Assembly: GCA_963691705.1 (NCBI GenBank)
Contig: OY829541.1
Location: forward strand, 18,408,564-18,472,563
DNA from: Viola odorata
Lineage: Eukaryota; Streptophyta; Magnoliopsida; Malpighiales; Violaceae
Length of the DNA: 64,000 bases
Direction of reading: 5' to 3'
Shown: positions 12,701 to 26,942 of the stretch, one piece after another
How positions within the stretch are numbered: position 1 is the first letter of the stretch
Layout: every line of letters starts with the position of its first letter
The notes under the pieces: generated by a model
Told to the model about the DNA's origin: nothing
Seen by the model: the letters and a program-made list of their open reading frames with translations, nothing else
Databases searched by the model: none
Made by a program: the position numbers and the translations under genes

Positions 12701-15700
12701 CCATGCCCAAACGGCATGTCAATTTCATAATTTCATATTCTAAACCATGCCCAATCGGCATGTCAAATTTCAATTTCTAATCCATGCCCAAACGGCATGT
12801 CAATTTCATAATTTCAATTTCTAAACCATGCCCAACGGCATGTCAACTTTCAATTTCAATTTCTAGACCATGACCAATCGGCATGTCAAATTTCATAACT
12901 TCAATTTCTAAACAATGCCCAACGGCATGTCAAATTTCAATTTCAATTTTTAGACCATGACCAATCGGCATGTAAAATTTCATAACTTCAATTTCTAAAC
13001 CATGCCCAACGGCATGTCAAATTTCAATTTCAATTTCTAGACCATGCTCTACGGCATGTCACATTCCAATTTGTAATCCATGCCCAAACGGCATGTCAAT
13101 TTCATAATTTCAATTTCTAAACCATGCCCAACGGCATGTCACATTCCAATATCTAATCCATGCCCAAACGGCATGTCAATTTCATAATTTCAATTTCTAA
13201 ACCATGCCCAACGGCATGTCAAATTTCATTTTCAATTTCTAGACCATGCCCAACGGCATGTCAAATTTCAATTTCAATTTCTAGACCATGCCCAACGGCA
13301 TGTCAAATTTCAATTTCAATTTTTAGACCATGCCCAACGGCATGTCAAATTTCAATTTCAATTTCTAGACCATGCCCAATCGGCATGTCAAATTTCATAA
13401 CTTCAATTTCTAAACCATGCCCAACGGCATATCAAATTTCAATTTCAATTTCTAGACCATGCCCAATCGGCATGTCAAATTTCATAACTTCAATTTCTAA
13501 ACCATGCCCAACGGCATACCAAATTTCACTTTCAATTTCTAGACCATGCCCAACGGCATGTCAAAATTCAATTTCAATTTCTAGACCATGCCCAACGGCA
13601 TGTCACACTCCAATTTCTAATCCATGCCCAAATGGCATGTCAATTTCATAATTTCAATTTCTAAACCATGCCTAATCGGCATGTCAAATTTCAATTTCTA
13701 ATCCATGCCCAAACGGCATGTCAATTTCATAATTTCAATTTCTAAACCATGCCCAACAGCATGTCAACTTTCAATTTCAATTTCTAGACCATGCCCAATC
13801 GGCATGTCAAATTTCATAACTTCAATTTCTAAACCATGCCCAACGGCATGTCAAATTTCAATTTCAATTTCTATACCATGCCCAGCGGCATGTCAAATTT
13901 CAATTTCTAATCCAAGCCCAAACGGCATGTCAATTTCATAATTTCAATTTCTAAGCCATGCCCAACGGCATGTCAACTTTCAATTTCAATTTCTAGACCA
14001 TGCCCAATCGGCATGTAAAATTTCATAACTTCAATTTCTAAACCATACCCAACGGCATGTCAAATTTCAATTTCAATTTCTAGACCATGCCCAACGGCAT
14101 GTCAAATTTCAATTTCAATTTCTAGACCATGCCCAACGGCATGTCACATTCCAATTTCTAATCCATGCCCAAACGGCATGTCAATTTCATAATTTCAATT
14201 TCTAAACCATGCCTAATCGGCATGTCAAATTTCAATTTCTAATCCATGCCCAAACGGCATGTCAATTTCATAATTTCAATTTCTAAACCATGCCCTACGG
14301 CATGTCAACTTTCAATTTCAATTTCTAGACCATGCCCAATCGGCATGTCGAATTTCATAACTTGAATTTCTAAACCATGCCCAACGGCATGTCAAATTTC
14401 AATTTCAATTTCTAGACCATGACCAATCGGCATGTCAAATTTCATAACTTCAATTTCTAAACGATGCCCAACGGCATGTCAAATTTCAATTTCTAATCCA
14501 TGCCCAAACGGCATGTCAATTTCATAATTTCAATTTCTAAGCCATGCCCAACGGCATGTCAACTTTCAATTTCAATTTCTAGACCATGCCCAATCGGCAT
14601 GTCAAATTTCATAACTTCAATTTCTAAACCATGCCCAACGGCATGTCAAATTTCAATTTCAATTTCTAGACCATGCCCAACGGCATGTCACATTCCAATT
14701 TCTAATCCATGCCCAAACGGCATGTCAATTTCATAATTTCAATTTCTAAACCAAGCCTAATCGGCATGTCAAATTTCAATTTCTAATCCATGCCCAAACG
14801 GCATGTCAATTTCATAATTTCAATTTCTAAACCATGCCCTACGGCATGTCAACTTTCAATTTCAATTTCTAGACCATGCCCAATCGGCATGTAAAATTTC
14901 ATAACTTCAATTTCTAAACCATACCCAACGGCATGTCAAATTTCAATTTCAATTTCTAGACCATTCCCAACGGCATGTCAAATTTCAATTTCAATTTCTA
15001 GACCATGCCCAACGGCATGTCACATTCCAATTTCTAATCCATGCCCAAACGGCATGTCAATTTCATAATTTCAATTTCTAAACCATGCCTAATCGGCATG
15101 TCAAATTTCAATTTCTAATCCATGCCCAAACGGCTTGTCAATTTCATAATTTCAATTTCTAAACCATGCCCTACGGCATGTCAACTTTCAATTTCAATTT
15201 CTAGACTATGCCCAATCGGCATGTCGAATTTCATAACTTGAATTTCTAAACCATGCCCGACGGCATGTCAACTTTCAATTTCAATTTCTAGACCATGACC
15301 AATCGGCATGTCAAATTTCATAACTTCAATTTCTAAACGATGCCCAACGGCATGTCAAATTTCAATTTCTAATCCATGCCCAAACGGCATGTCAATTTCA
15401 TAATTTCAATTTCTAAGCCATGCCCAAAGGCATGTCAACTTTCAATTTCAATTTCTAGACCATGCTCAATCGGCATGTCAAATTTCATAACTTCAATTTC
15501 TAAACCATGCCCAACGGCATGTCAAATTTAAATTTCAATTTCTATACCATGCCCAGCGGCATGTCAAATTTCAATTTCTAATCCATGCCCAAACGGCATG
15601 TCAATTTCATAATTTCAATTTCTAAGCCATGCCCAACGGCATGTCAACTTTCAATTTCAATTTCTAGACCATGCCCAATCGGCATGTAAAATTTCATAAC

Positions 15701-16130
15701 TTCAATTTCTAAACCATACGCAACGGCATGTCAAATTTCAATTTCAATTTCTAGACCATGCCCAACGGCATGTCAAATTTCAATTTCAATTTCTAGACCA
15801 TGCCCAACGGCATGTCACATTCCAATTTCTAATCCATGCCCAAACGGCATGTCAATTTCATAATTTCAATTTCTAAACCATGCCTAATCGGCATGTCAAA
15901 TTTCAATTTCTAATCCATGCCCAAACGGCATGTCAATTTCATAATTTCAATTTCTAAACCATGCCCTACGGCATGTCAACTTTCAATTTCAATTTCTAGA
16001 CCATGCCCAATCGGCATGTCGAATTTCATAACTTGAATTTCTAAACCATGCCCAACGGCATGTCAAATTTCAATTTCAATTTCTAGACCATGACCAATCG
16101 GCATGTCAAATTTCATAACTTCAATTTCTA
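9773..16130 (+). repeat. ~9.77-kb repeat, copy 2 (truncated)
   Basis: Matches 1-3597 at offset 9,772 and then 3714 to about 6686 at offset 9,444. At about 16,130 it switches: after a CCATGACC monomer the expected CGATGCC is replaced by CAATGCC, the sequence found at 12911. From there the array follows the 3.2-kb repeat. Copy 2 is therefore cut on the right by the crossover that made the 3.2-kb series. Confidence 0.85.
12911..16130 (+). repeat. 3.2-kb repeat, copy 1 (3,220 bp)
   Basis: Defined by the AACAATGCCC monomer at 12911 and its next copy at 16131. Within it: the CCATGCTCTACGG/TTTGTAATCC pair, a 545-bp class A-rich block (13158-13702), a 795-bp unit (13703-14497), an 876-bp unit (14498-15373) and a 1,004-bp tail. 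545+795+876+1004 = 3,220. It shares its right half with copy 2 of the 9.77-kb repeat. Confidence 0.88.
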
Positions 16131-19100
16131 AACAATGCCCAACGGCATGTCAAATTTCAATTTCAATTTTTAGACCATGACCAATCGGCATGTAAAATTT
16201 CATAACTTCAATTTCTAAACCATGCCCAACGGCATGTCAAATTTCAATTTCAATTTCTAGACCATGCTCTACGGCATGTCACATTCCAATTTGTAATCCA
16301 TGCCCAAACGGCATGTCAATTTCATAATTTCAATTTCTAAACCATGCCCAACGGCATGTCACATTCCAATATCTAATCCATGCCCAAACGACATGTCAAT
16401 TTCATAATTTCAATTTCTAAACCATGCCCAACGGCATGTCAAATTTCATTTTCAATTTCTAGACCATGCCCAACGGCATGTCAAATTTCAATTTCAATTT
16501 CTAGACCATGCCCAACGGCATGTCAAATTTCAATTTCAATTTCTAGACCATGCCCAACGGCATGTCAAATTTCAATTTCAATTTTTAGACCATGCCCAAC
16601 GGCATGTCAAATTTCAATTTCAATTTCTAGACCATGCCCAATCGGCATGTCAAATTTCATAACTTCAATTTCTAAACCATGCCCAACGGCATATCAAATT
16701 TCAATTTCAATTTCTAGACCATGCCCAATCGGCATGTCAAATTTCATAACTTCAATTTCTAAACCATGCCCAACGGCATACCAAATTTCACTTTCAATTT
16801 CTAGACCATGCCCAACGGCATGTCAAAATTCAATTTCAATTTCTAGACCATGCCCAACGGCATGTCACACTCCAATTTCTAATCCATGCCCAAATGGCAT
16901 GTCAATTTCATAATTTCAATTTCTAAACCATGCCTAATCGGCATGTCAAATTTCAATTTCTAATCCATGCCCAAACGGCATGTCAATTTCATAATTTCAA
17001 TTTCTAAACCATGCCCAACAGCATGTCAACTTTCAATTTCAATTTCTAGACCATGCCCAATCGGCATGTCAAATTTCATAACTTCAATTTCTAAACCATG
17101 CCCAACGGCATGTCAAATTTCAATTTCAATTTCTATACCATGCCCAGCGGCATGTCAAATTTCAATTTCTAATCCAAGCCCAAACGGCATGTCAATTTCA
17201 TAATTTCAATTTCTAAGCCATGCCCAACGGCATGTCAACTTTCAATTTCAATTTCTAGACCATGCCCAATCGGCATGTAAAATTTCATAACTTCAATTTC
17301 TAAACCATACCCAACGGCATGTCAAATTTCAATTTCAATTTCTAGACCATGCCCAACGGCATGTCAAATTTCAATTTCAATTTCTAGACCATGCCCAACG
17401 GCATGTCACATTCCAATTTCTAATCCATGCCCAAACGGCATGTCAATTTCATAATTTCAATTTCTAAACCATGCCTAATCGGCATGTCAAATTTCAATTT
17501 CTAATCCATGCCCAAACGGCATGTCAATTTCATAATTTCAATTTCTAAACCATGCCCTACGGCATGTCAACTTTCAATTTCAATTTCTAGACCATGCCCA
17601 ATCGGCATGTCGAATTTCATAACTTGAATTTCTAAACCATGCCCAACGGCATGTCAAATTTCAATTTCAATTTCTAGACCATGACCAATCGGCATGTCAA
17701 ATTTCATAACTTCAATTTCTAAACGATGCCCAACGGCATGTCAAATTTCAATTTCTAATCCATGCCCAAACGGCATGTCAATTTCATAATTTCAATTTCT
17801 AAGCCATGCCCAACGGCATGTCAACTTTCAATTTCAATTTCTAGACCATGCCCAATCGGCATGTCAAATTTCATAACTTCAATTTCTAAACCATGCCCAA
17901 CGGCATGTCAAATTTCAATTTCAATTTCTAGACCATGCCCAACGGCATGTCACATTCCAATTTCTAATCCATGCCCAAACGGCATGTCAATTTCATAATT
18001 TCAATTTCTAAACCAAGCCTAATCGGCATGTCAAATTTCAATTTCTAATCCATGCCCAAACGGCATGTCAATTTCATAATTTCAATTTCTAAACCATGCC
18101 CTACGGCATGTCAACTTTCAATTTCAATTTCTAGACCATGCCCAATCGGCATGTAAAATTTCATAACTTCAATTTCTAAACCATACCCAACGGCATGTCA
18201 AATTTCAATTTCAATTTCTAGACCATTCCCAACGGCATGTCAAATTTCAATTTCAATTTCTAGACCATGCCCAACGGCATGTCACATTCCAATTTCTAAT
18301 CCATGCCCAAACGGCATGTCAATTTCATAATTTCAATTTCTAAACCATGCCTAATCGGCATGTCAAATTTCAATTTCTAATCCATGCCCAAACGGCTTGT
18401 CAATTTCATAATTTCAATTTCTAAACCATGCCCTACGGCATGTCAACTTTCAATTTCAATTTCTAGACTATGCCCAATCGGCATGTCGAATTTCATAACT
18501 TGAATTTCTAAACCATGCCCGACGGCATGTCAACTTTCAATTTCAATTTCTAGACCATGACCAATCGGCATGTCAAATTTCATAACTTCAATTTCTAAAC
18601 GATGCCCAACGGCATGTCAAATTTCAATTTCTAATCCATGCCCAAACGGCATGTCAATTTCATAATTTCAATTTCTAAGCCATGCCCAAAGGCATGTCAA
18701 CTTTCAATTTCAATTTCTAGACCATGCTCAATCGGCATGTCAAATTTCATAACTTCAATTTCTAAACCATGCCCAACGGCATGTCAAATTTAAATTTCAA
18801 TTTCTATACCATGCCCAGCGGCATGTCAAATTTCAATTTCTAATCCATGCCCAAACGGCATGTCAATTTCATAATTTCAATTTCTAAGCCATGCCCAACG
18901 GCATGTCAACTTTCAATTTCAATTTCTAGACCATGCCCAATCGGCATGTAAAATTTCATAACTTCAATTTCTAAACCATACGCAACGGCATGTCAAATTT
19001 CAATTTCAATTTCTAGACCATGCCCAACGGCATGTCAAATTTCAATTTCAATTTCTAGACCATGCCCAACGGCATGTCACATTCCAATTTCTAATCCATG

Positions 19101-19392
19101 CCCAAACGGCATGTCAATTTCATAATTTCAATTTCTAAACCATGCCTAATCGGCATGTCAAATTTCAATTTCTAATCCATGCCCAAACGGCATGTCAATT
19201 TCATAATTTCAATTTCTAAACCATGCCCTACGGCATGTCAACTTTCAATTTCAATTTCTAGACCATGCCCAATCGGCATGTCGAATTTCATAACTTGAAT
19301 TTCTAAACCATGCCCAACGGCATGTCAAATTTCAATTTCAATTTCTAGACCATGACCAATCGGCATGTCAAATTTCATAACTTCAATTTCTA
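16131..19392 (+). repeat. 3.2-kb repeat, copy 2 (3,262 bp)
   Basis: Same order as the preceding 3,220-bp copy with one extra 42-bp class A monomer in the run around 16464-16590, which accounts for the whole length difference. It shares private changes with the neighbours, such as AAATTTAAATTTC near 18789 (also near 15528) and CGGCTTGTC near 18394 (also near 15134). Confidence 0.88.
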
Positions 19393-20067
19393 AACAATGC
19401 CCAACGGCATGTCAAATTTCAATTTCAATTTTTAGACCATGACCAATCGGCATGTAAAATTTCATAACTTCAATTTCTAAACCATGCCCAACGGCATGTC
19501 AAAATTCAATTTCAATTTCTAGACCATGCTCTACGGCATGTCACATTCCAATTTGTAATCCATGCCCAAACGGCATGTCAATTTCATAATTTCAATTTCT
19601 AAACCATGCCCAACGGCATGTCACATTCCAATATCTAATCCATGCCCAAACGACATGTCAATTTCATAATTTCAATTTCTAAACCATGCCCAACGGCATG
19701 TCAAATTTCATTTTCAATTTCTAGACCATGCCCAACGGCATGTCAAATTTCAATTTCAATTTCTAGACCATGCCCAACGGCATGTCAAATTTCAATTTCA
19801 ATTTTTAGACCATGCCCAACGGCATGTCAAATTTCAATTTCAATTTCTAGACCATGCCCAATCGGCATGTCAAATTTCATAACTTCAATTTCTAAACCAT
19901 GCCCAACGGCATATCAAATTTCAATTTCAATTTCTAGACCATGCCCAATCGGCATGTCAAATTTCATAACTTCAATTTCTAAACCATGCCCAACGGCATA
20001 CCAAATTTCACTTTCAATTTCTAGACCATGCCCAACGGCATGTCAAAATTCAATTTCAATTTCTAGA
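19393..20067 (+). repeat. 3.2-kb repeat, copy 3 (start; continues into next block)
   Basis: Begins at AACAATGCC (19393) and keeps the CTCTACGG marker and the AACGACATG class C head (near 19650, also near 16390). The copy continues with the same order to about 21,240, where it meets a fused class C monomer. Its last part is also the first part of the 1,791-bp repeat, so the two series overlap. Confidence 0.83.
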
Positions 20068-21858
20068 CCATGCCCAACGGCATGTCACACTCCAATTTCT
20101 AATCCATGCCCTAATGGCATGTCAATTTCATAATTTCAATTTCTAAACCATGCCTAATCGGCATGTCAAATTTCAATTTCTAATCCATGCCCAAACGGCA
20201 TGTCAATTTCATAATTTCAATTTCTAAACCATGCCCAACAGCATGTCAACTTTCAATTTCAATTTCTAGACCATGCCCAATCGGCATGTCAAATTTCATA
20301 ACTTCAATTTCTAAACCATGCCCAACGGCATGTCAAATTTCAATTTCAATTTCTATACCATGCCCAGCGGCATGTCAAATTTCAATTTCTAATCCAAGCC
20401 CAAACGGCATGTCAATTTCATAATTTCAATTTCTAAGCCATGCCCAACGGCATGTCATCTTTCAATTTCAATTTCTAGACCATGCCCAATCGGCATGTAA
20501 AATTTCATAACTTCAATTTCTAAACCATACCCAACGGCATGTCAAATTTCAATTTCAATTTCTAGACCATGCCCAACGGCATGTCAAATTTCAATTTCAA
20601 TTTCTAGACCATGCCCAACGGCATGTCACATTCCAATTTCTAATCCATGCCCAAACGGCATGTCAATTTCATAATTTCAATTTCTACACCATGCCTAATC
20701 GGCATGTCAAATTTCAATTTCTAATCCATGCCCAAACGGCATGTCAATTTCATAATTTCAATTTCTAAACCATGCCCTACGGCATGTCAACTTTCAATTT
20801 CAATTTCTAGACCATGCCCAATCGGCATGTCGAATTTCATAACTTGAATTTCTAAACCATGCCCAACGGCATGTCAAATTTCAATTTCAATTTCTAGACC
20901 ATGACCAATCGGCATGTCAAATTTCATAACTTCAATTTCTAAACGATGCCCAACGGCATGTCAAATTTCAATTTCTAATCCATGCCCAAACAGCATGTCA
21001 ATTTCATAATTTCAATTTCTAAGCCATGCCCAACGGCATGTCAACTTTCAATTTCAATTTCTAGACCATGCCCAATCGGCATGTCAAATTTCATAACTTC
21101 AATTTCTAAACCATGCCCAACGGCATGTCAAATTTCAATTTCAATTTCTAGACCATGCCCAACGGCATGTCACATTCCAATTTCTAATCCATGCCCAAAC
21201 GGCATGTCAATTTCATAATTTCAATTTCTAAACCAAGCCTAATTGGCATGTCAAATTTCAATTTCTAATCCATGCCCAAACGGCATTAAAATTTCATAAT
21301 TTCAATTTCTAAGCCATGCCCAACGGCATGTCAACTTTCAATTTCAATTTCTAGACCATGCCCAATCGGCATGTAAAATTTCATAACTTCAATTTCTAAA
21401 CCATACGCAACGGCATGTCAAATTTCAATTTCAATTTCTTGACCATGCCCAACGGCATGTCAAATTTCAATTTCAATTTCTAGACCATGCCCAACGGCAT
21501 GTCACATTCCAATTTCTAATCCATGCCCAAACGGCATGTCAATTTCATAATTTCAATTTCTAAACCATGCCTAATCGGCATGTCAAATTTCAATTTCTAA
21601 TCCATGCCCAAACGGCATGTCAATTTCATAATTTCAATTTCTAAACCATGCCCTACGGCATGTCAACTTTCAATTTCAATTTCTAGACTATGCCCAATCG
21701 GCATGTCGAATTTCATAACTTGAATTTCTAAACCATGCCCAACGGCATGTCAAATTTCAATTTCAATTTCTAGACCATTCCCAACGGCATGTCAAATTTC
21801 AATTTCAATTTCTAGACCATGCCCAACGGCATGTCAAATTTCAATTTCAATTTCTAGA
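20068..21858 (+). repeat. 1,791-bp repeat, copy 1
   Basis: Starts at a CACACTCC class D monomer followed by CCCTAATGG. The left part is the 3.2-kb repeat copy 3; the right part resembles sequence following 18897 but arrives 795 bp early (CCATACGC at 18981 and 21406, offset 2,425 = 3,220 - 795). A deletion of one 795-bp unit length by unequal crossover would produce this, with the fused monomer at 21270-21313. Confidence 0.88.
21270..21313 (+). repeat. Fused class C monomer (GTC replaced by TAA)
   Basis: This 44-bp monomer reads CGGCATTAAAATTTC where class C normally reads CGGCATGTCAATTTC, without a length change. It ends TAAG and lies at the point where the array jumps by 795 bp relative to the 3.2-kb repeat. 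The same monomer is at 23061-23104 in the second 1,791-bp copy, so it existed before that duplication. Confidence 0.8.
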
Positions 21859-23649
21859 CCATGCCCAACGGCATGTCACACTCCAATTTCTAATCCATGC
21901 CCTAATGGCATGTCAATTTCATAATTTCAATTTCTAAACCATGCCTAATCGGCATGTCAAATTTCAATTTCTAATCCATGCCCAAACGGCATGTCAATTT
22001 CATAATTTCAATTTCTAAACCATGCCCAACAGCATGTCAACTTTCAATTTCAATTTCTAGACCATGCCCAATCGGCATGTCAAATTTCATAACTTCAATT
22101 TCTAAACCATGCCCAACGGCATGTCAAATTTCAATTTCAATTTCTATACCATGCCCAGCGGCATGTCAAATTTCAATTTCTAATCCAAGCCCAAACGGCA
22201 TGTCAATTTCATAATTTCAATTTCTAAGCCATGCCCAACGGCATGTCATCTTTCAATTTCAATTTCTAGACCATGCCCAATCGGCATGTAAAATTTCATA
22301 ACTTCAATTTCTAAACCATACCCAACGGCATGTCAAATTTCAATTTCAATTTCTAGACCATGCCCAACGGCATGTCAAATTTCAATTTCAATTTCTAGAC
22401 CATGCCCAACGGCATGTCACATTCCAATTTCTAATCCATGCCCAAACGGCATGTCAATTTCATAATTTCAATTTCTACACCATGCCTAATCGGCATGTCA
22501 AATTTCAATTTCTAATCCATGCCCAAACGGCATGTCAATTTCATAATTTCAATTTCTAAACCATGCCCTACGGCATGTCAACTTTCAATTTCAATTTCTA
22601 GACTATGCCCAATCGGCATGTCGAATTTCATAACTTGAATTTCTAAACCATGCCCAACGGCATGTCAAATTTCAATTTCAATTTCTAGACCATGACCAAT
22701 CGGCATGTCAAATTTCATAACTTCAATTTCTAAACGATGCCCAACGGCATGTCAAATTTCAATTTCTAATCCATGCCCAAACAGCATGTCAATTTCATAA
22801 TTTCAATTTCTAAGCCATGCCCAACGGCATGTCAACTTTCAATTTCAATTTCTAGACCATGCCCAATCGGCATGTCAAATTTCATAACTTCAATTTCTAA
22901 ACCATGCCCAACGGCATGTCAAATTTCAATTTCAATTTCTAGACCATGCCCAACGGCATGTCACATTCCAATTTCTAATCCATGCCCAAACGGCATGTCA
23001 ATTTCATAATTTCAATTTCTAAACCAAGCCTAATTGGCATGTCAAATTTCAATTTCTAATCCATGCCCAAACGGCATTAAAATTTCATAATTTCAATTTC
23101 TAAGCCATGCCCAACGGCATGTCAACTTTCAATTTCAATTTCTAGACCATGCCCAATCGGCATGTAAAATTTCATAACTTCAATTTCTAAACCATACGCA
23201 ACGGCATGTCAAATTTCAATTTCAATTTCTTGACCATGCCCAACGGCATGTCAAATTTCAATTTCAATTTCTAGACCATGCCCAACGGCATGTCACATTC
23301 CAATTTCTAATCCATGCCCAAACGGCATGTCAATTTCATAATTTCAATTTCTAAACCATGCCTAATCGGCATGTCAAATTTCAATTTCTAATCCATGCCC
23401 AAACGGCATGTCAATTTCATAATTTCAATTTCTAAACCATGCCCTACGGCATGTCAACTTTCAATTTCAATTTCTAGACTATGCCCAATCGGCATGTCGA
23501 ATTTCATAACTTGAATTTCTAAACCATGCCCAACGGCATGTCAAATTTCAATTTCAATTTCTAGACCATTCCCAACGGCATGTCAAATTTCAATTTCAAT
23601 TTCTAGACCATGCCCAACGGCATGTCAAATTTCAATTTCAATTTCTAGA
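21859..23649 (+). repeat. 1,791-bp repeat, copy 2
   Basis: Nearly the same as copy 1, including the rare CCCTAATGG (20109, 21900), AAACAGC (20991, 22782), AATTGGC (21241, 23032) and CGGCATTAAAATTTC (21270 and 23061 monomers). One visible difference is GACTATGCC near 22602 against GACCATGCC in copy 1. It ends where a CACATTCC monomer at 23650 replaces CACACTCC. Confidence 0.88.
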
Positions 23650-26600
23650 CCATGCCCAACGGCATGTCACATTCCAATTTCTAATCCATGCCCAAACGGC
23701 ATGTCAATTTCATAATTTCAATTTCTAAACCATGCCTAATCGGCATGTCAAATTTCAATTTCTAATCCATGCCCAAACGGCATGTCAATTTCATAATTTC
23801 AATTTCTAAACCATGCCCTACGGCATGTCAACTTTCAATTTCAATTTCTAAACCATGCCCTACGGCATGTCAAATTTCAATTTCAATTTCTAGACCATAC
23901 CCAACGGCATGTCAAATTTCAATTTCAATTTCTAGACCATGCCCAACGGCATGTCAAATTTCAATTTCTAATCCATGCCCAAACGGCATGTCAATTTCAT
24001 AATTTCAATTTCTATACCATACCAATCGGCATGTCAACTTTCAATTTCAATTTCTAAACCATGCCCTACGGCATGTCAACTTTCATTTTCAATTTCTAGA
24101 CCATGCCCAATCGGCATGTCGAATTTCATAACTTGAATTTCTAAACCATGCCCGACGGCATGTCAACTTTCAATTTCAATTTCTAGACCATGACCAATCG
24201 GCATGTCAAATTTCATAACTTCAATTTCTAAACGATGCCCAACGGCATGTCAAATTTCAATTTCTAATCCATGCCCAAACGGCATGTCAATTTCATAATT
24301 TCAATTTCTAAGCCATGCCCAAAGGCATGTCAACTTTCAATTTCAATTTCTAGACCATGCTCAATCGGCATGTCAAATTTCATAACTTCAATTTCTAAAC
24401 CATGCCCAACGGCATGTCAAATTTCAATTTCAATTTCTATACCATGCCCAGCGGCATGTCAAATTTCAATTTCTAATCCATGCCCAAACGGCATGTCAAT
24501 TTCATAATTTCAATTTCTAAGCCATGCCCAACGGCATGTCAACTTTCAATTTCAATTTCTAGACCATGCCCAATCGGCATGTAAAATTTCATAACTTCAA
24601 TTTCTAAACCATACGCAACGGCATGTCAAATTTCAATTTCAATTTCTAGACCATGCCCAACGGCATGTCAAATTTCAATTTCAATTTCTAGACCATGCCC
24701 AACGGCATGTCACATTCCAATTTCTAATCCATGCCCAAACGGCATGTCAATTTCATAATTTCAATTTCTAAACCATGCCTAATCGGCATGTCAAATTTCA
24801 ATTTCTAATCCATGCCCAAACGGCATGTCAATTTCATAATTTCAATTTCTAAACCATGCCCTACGGCATGTCAACTTTCAATTTCAATTTCTAGACTATG
24901 CCCAATCGGCATGTCGAATTTCATAACTTGAATTTCTAAACCATGCCCAACGGCATGTCAAATTTCAATTTCAATTTCTAGACCATGACCAATCGGCATG
25001 TCAAATTTCATAACTTCAATTTCTAAACGATGCCCAACGGCATGTCAAATTTCAATTTCTAATCCATGCCCAAACGGCATGTCAATTGCATAATTTCAAT
25101 TTCTAAGCCATGCCCAACGGCATGTCAACTTTCAATTTCAATTTCTAGACCATGCCCGACGGCATGTCAACTTTCAATTTCAATTTCTAGACCATGCCCA
25201 ATCGGCATGTCAAATTTCATAACATCAATTTCTAAACCATGCCCAACGGCATGTCAAATTTCCATTTCAATTTCTAGACCATGACCAATCGGCATGTCAA
25301 ATTTCATAACTTCAATTTCTAAACGATGCCCAACGGCATGTCAAATTTCAATTTCTAATCCATGCCCAAACGGCATGTCAATTGCATAATTTCAATTTCT
25401 AAGCCATGCCCAAACGGCATGTCAACTTTCAATTTCAATTTCTAGACCATGCCCGACGGCATGTCAACTTTCAATTTCAATTTCTAGACCATGCCCAATC
25501 GGCATGTCAAATTTCATAACTTCAATTTCTAAACCATGCCCAACGGCATGTCAAATTTCAATTTCAATTTCTAGACCATGCCCAACGGCATGTCACATTC
25601 CAATTTCTAATCCATGCCCAAACGGCATGTCAATTTCATAATTTCAATTTCTAAACCATGCCTAATCGGCATGTCAAATTTCAATTTCTAATCCATACCC
25701 AAACGGCATGTCAATTTCATAATTTCAATTTCTAAACCATGCCCTACGGCATGTCAACTTTCAATTTCAATTTCTAGACCATGCCCAATCGGCATGTCGA
25801 ATTTCATAACTTGAATTTCTAAACCATGCCCAAAGGCATGTCAAATTTCAATTTCAATTTCTAGACCATGACCAATCGGCATGTCAAATTTCATAACTTC
25901 AATTTCTAAACGATGCCCAACGGCATGTCAAATTTCAATTTCTAATCCATGCCCAAACGGCATGTCAATTTCATAATTTCAATTTCTAAGCCATGCCCAA
26001 CGGCATGTCAACTTTCAATTTCAATTTCTAGACCATGCCCAATCGGCATGTCAAATTTCATAACTTCAATTTCTAAACCATGCCCAACGGCATGTCAAAT
26101 TTCAATTTCAATTTCTAGACCATGCCCAACGGCATGTCACATTCCAATTTCTAATCCATGCCCAAACGGCATGTCAATTTCATAATTTCAATTTCTAAAC
26201 CATGCCTAATCGGCATGTCAAATTTCAATTTCTAATCCATGCCCAAACGGCATGTCAATTTCATAATTTCAATTTCTAAACCATGCCCTACGGCATGTCA
26301 ACTTTCAATTTCAATTTCTAGACCATGCCCAATCGGCATGTAAAATTTCATAACTTCAATTTCTAAACCATACCCAACGGCATGTCAAATTTCAATTTCA
26401 ATTTCTAGACCATTCCCAACGGCATGTCAAATTTCAATTTCAATTTCTAGACCATGCCCAACGGCATGTCACATTCCAATTTCTAATCCATGCCCAAACG
26501 GCATGTCAATTTCATAATTTCAATTTCTAAACCATGCCTAATCGGCATGTCAAATTTCAATTTCTAATCCATGCCCAAACGGCATGTCAATTTCATAATT

Positions 26601-26942
26601 TCAATTTCTAAACCATGCCCTACGGCATGTCAACTTTCAATTTCAATTTCTAGACTATGCCCAATCGGCATGTCGAATTTCATAACTTGAATTTCTAAAC
26701 CATGCCCAACGGCATGTCAAATTTCAATTTCAATTTCTAGACCATTCCCAACGGCATGTCAAATTTCAATTTCAATTTCTAGACCATGCCCAACGGCATG
26801 TCAAATTTCAATTTCAATTTCTAAACCATGCCCAACGGCATGTCACATTCCAATTTCTAATCCATGCCCAAACGGCATGTCAATTTCATAATTTCAATTT
26901 CTAAACCATGCCTAATCGGCATGTCAAATTTCAATTTCTAAT
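23650..26942 (+). repeat. 3,176-bp repeat, copy 1 (from 23767) with lead-in
   Basis: From the class C monomer at 23767 the unit lengths are 502, 795, 883 and 996 bp, summing to 3,176. Markers: CCATACCC after a doubled CCCTACGG pair, TATACCATACCAATCGG near 24013, TTTCATTTTC near 24083, and CATAACATC / TTTCCATTTC near 25221 and 25260. The 996-bp part resembles the right part of the 1,791-bp repeat (795+996 = 1,791). Confidence 0.83.
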
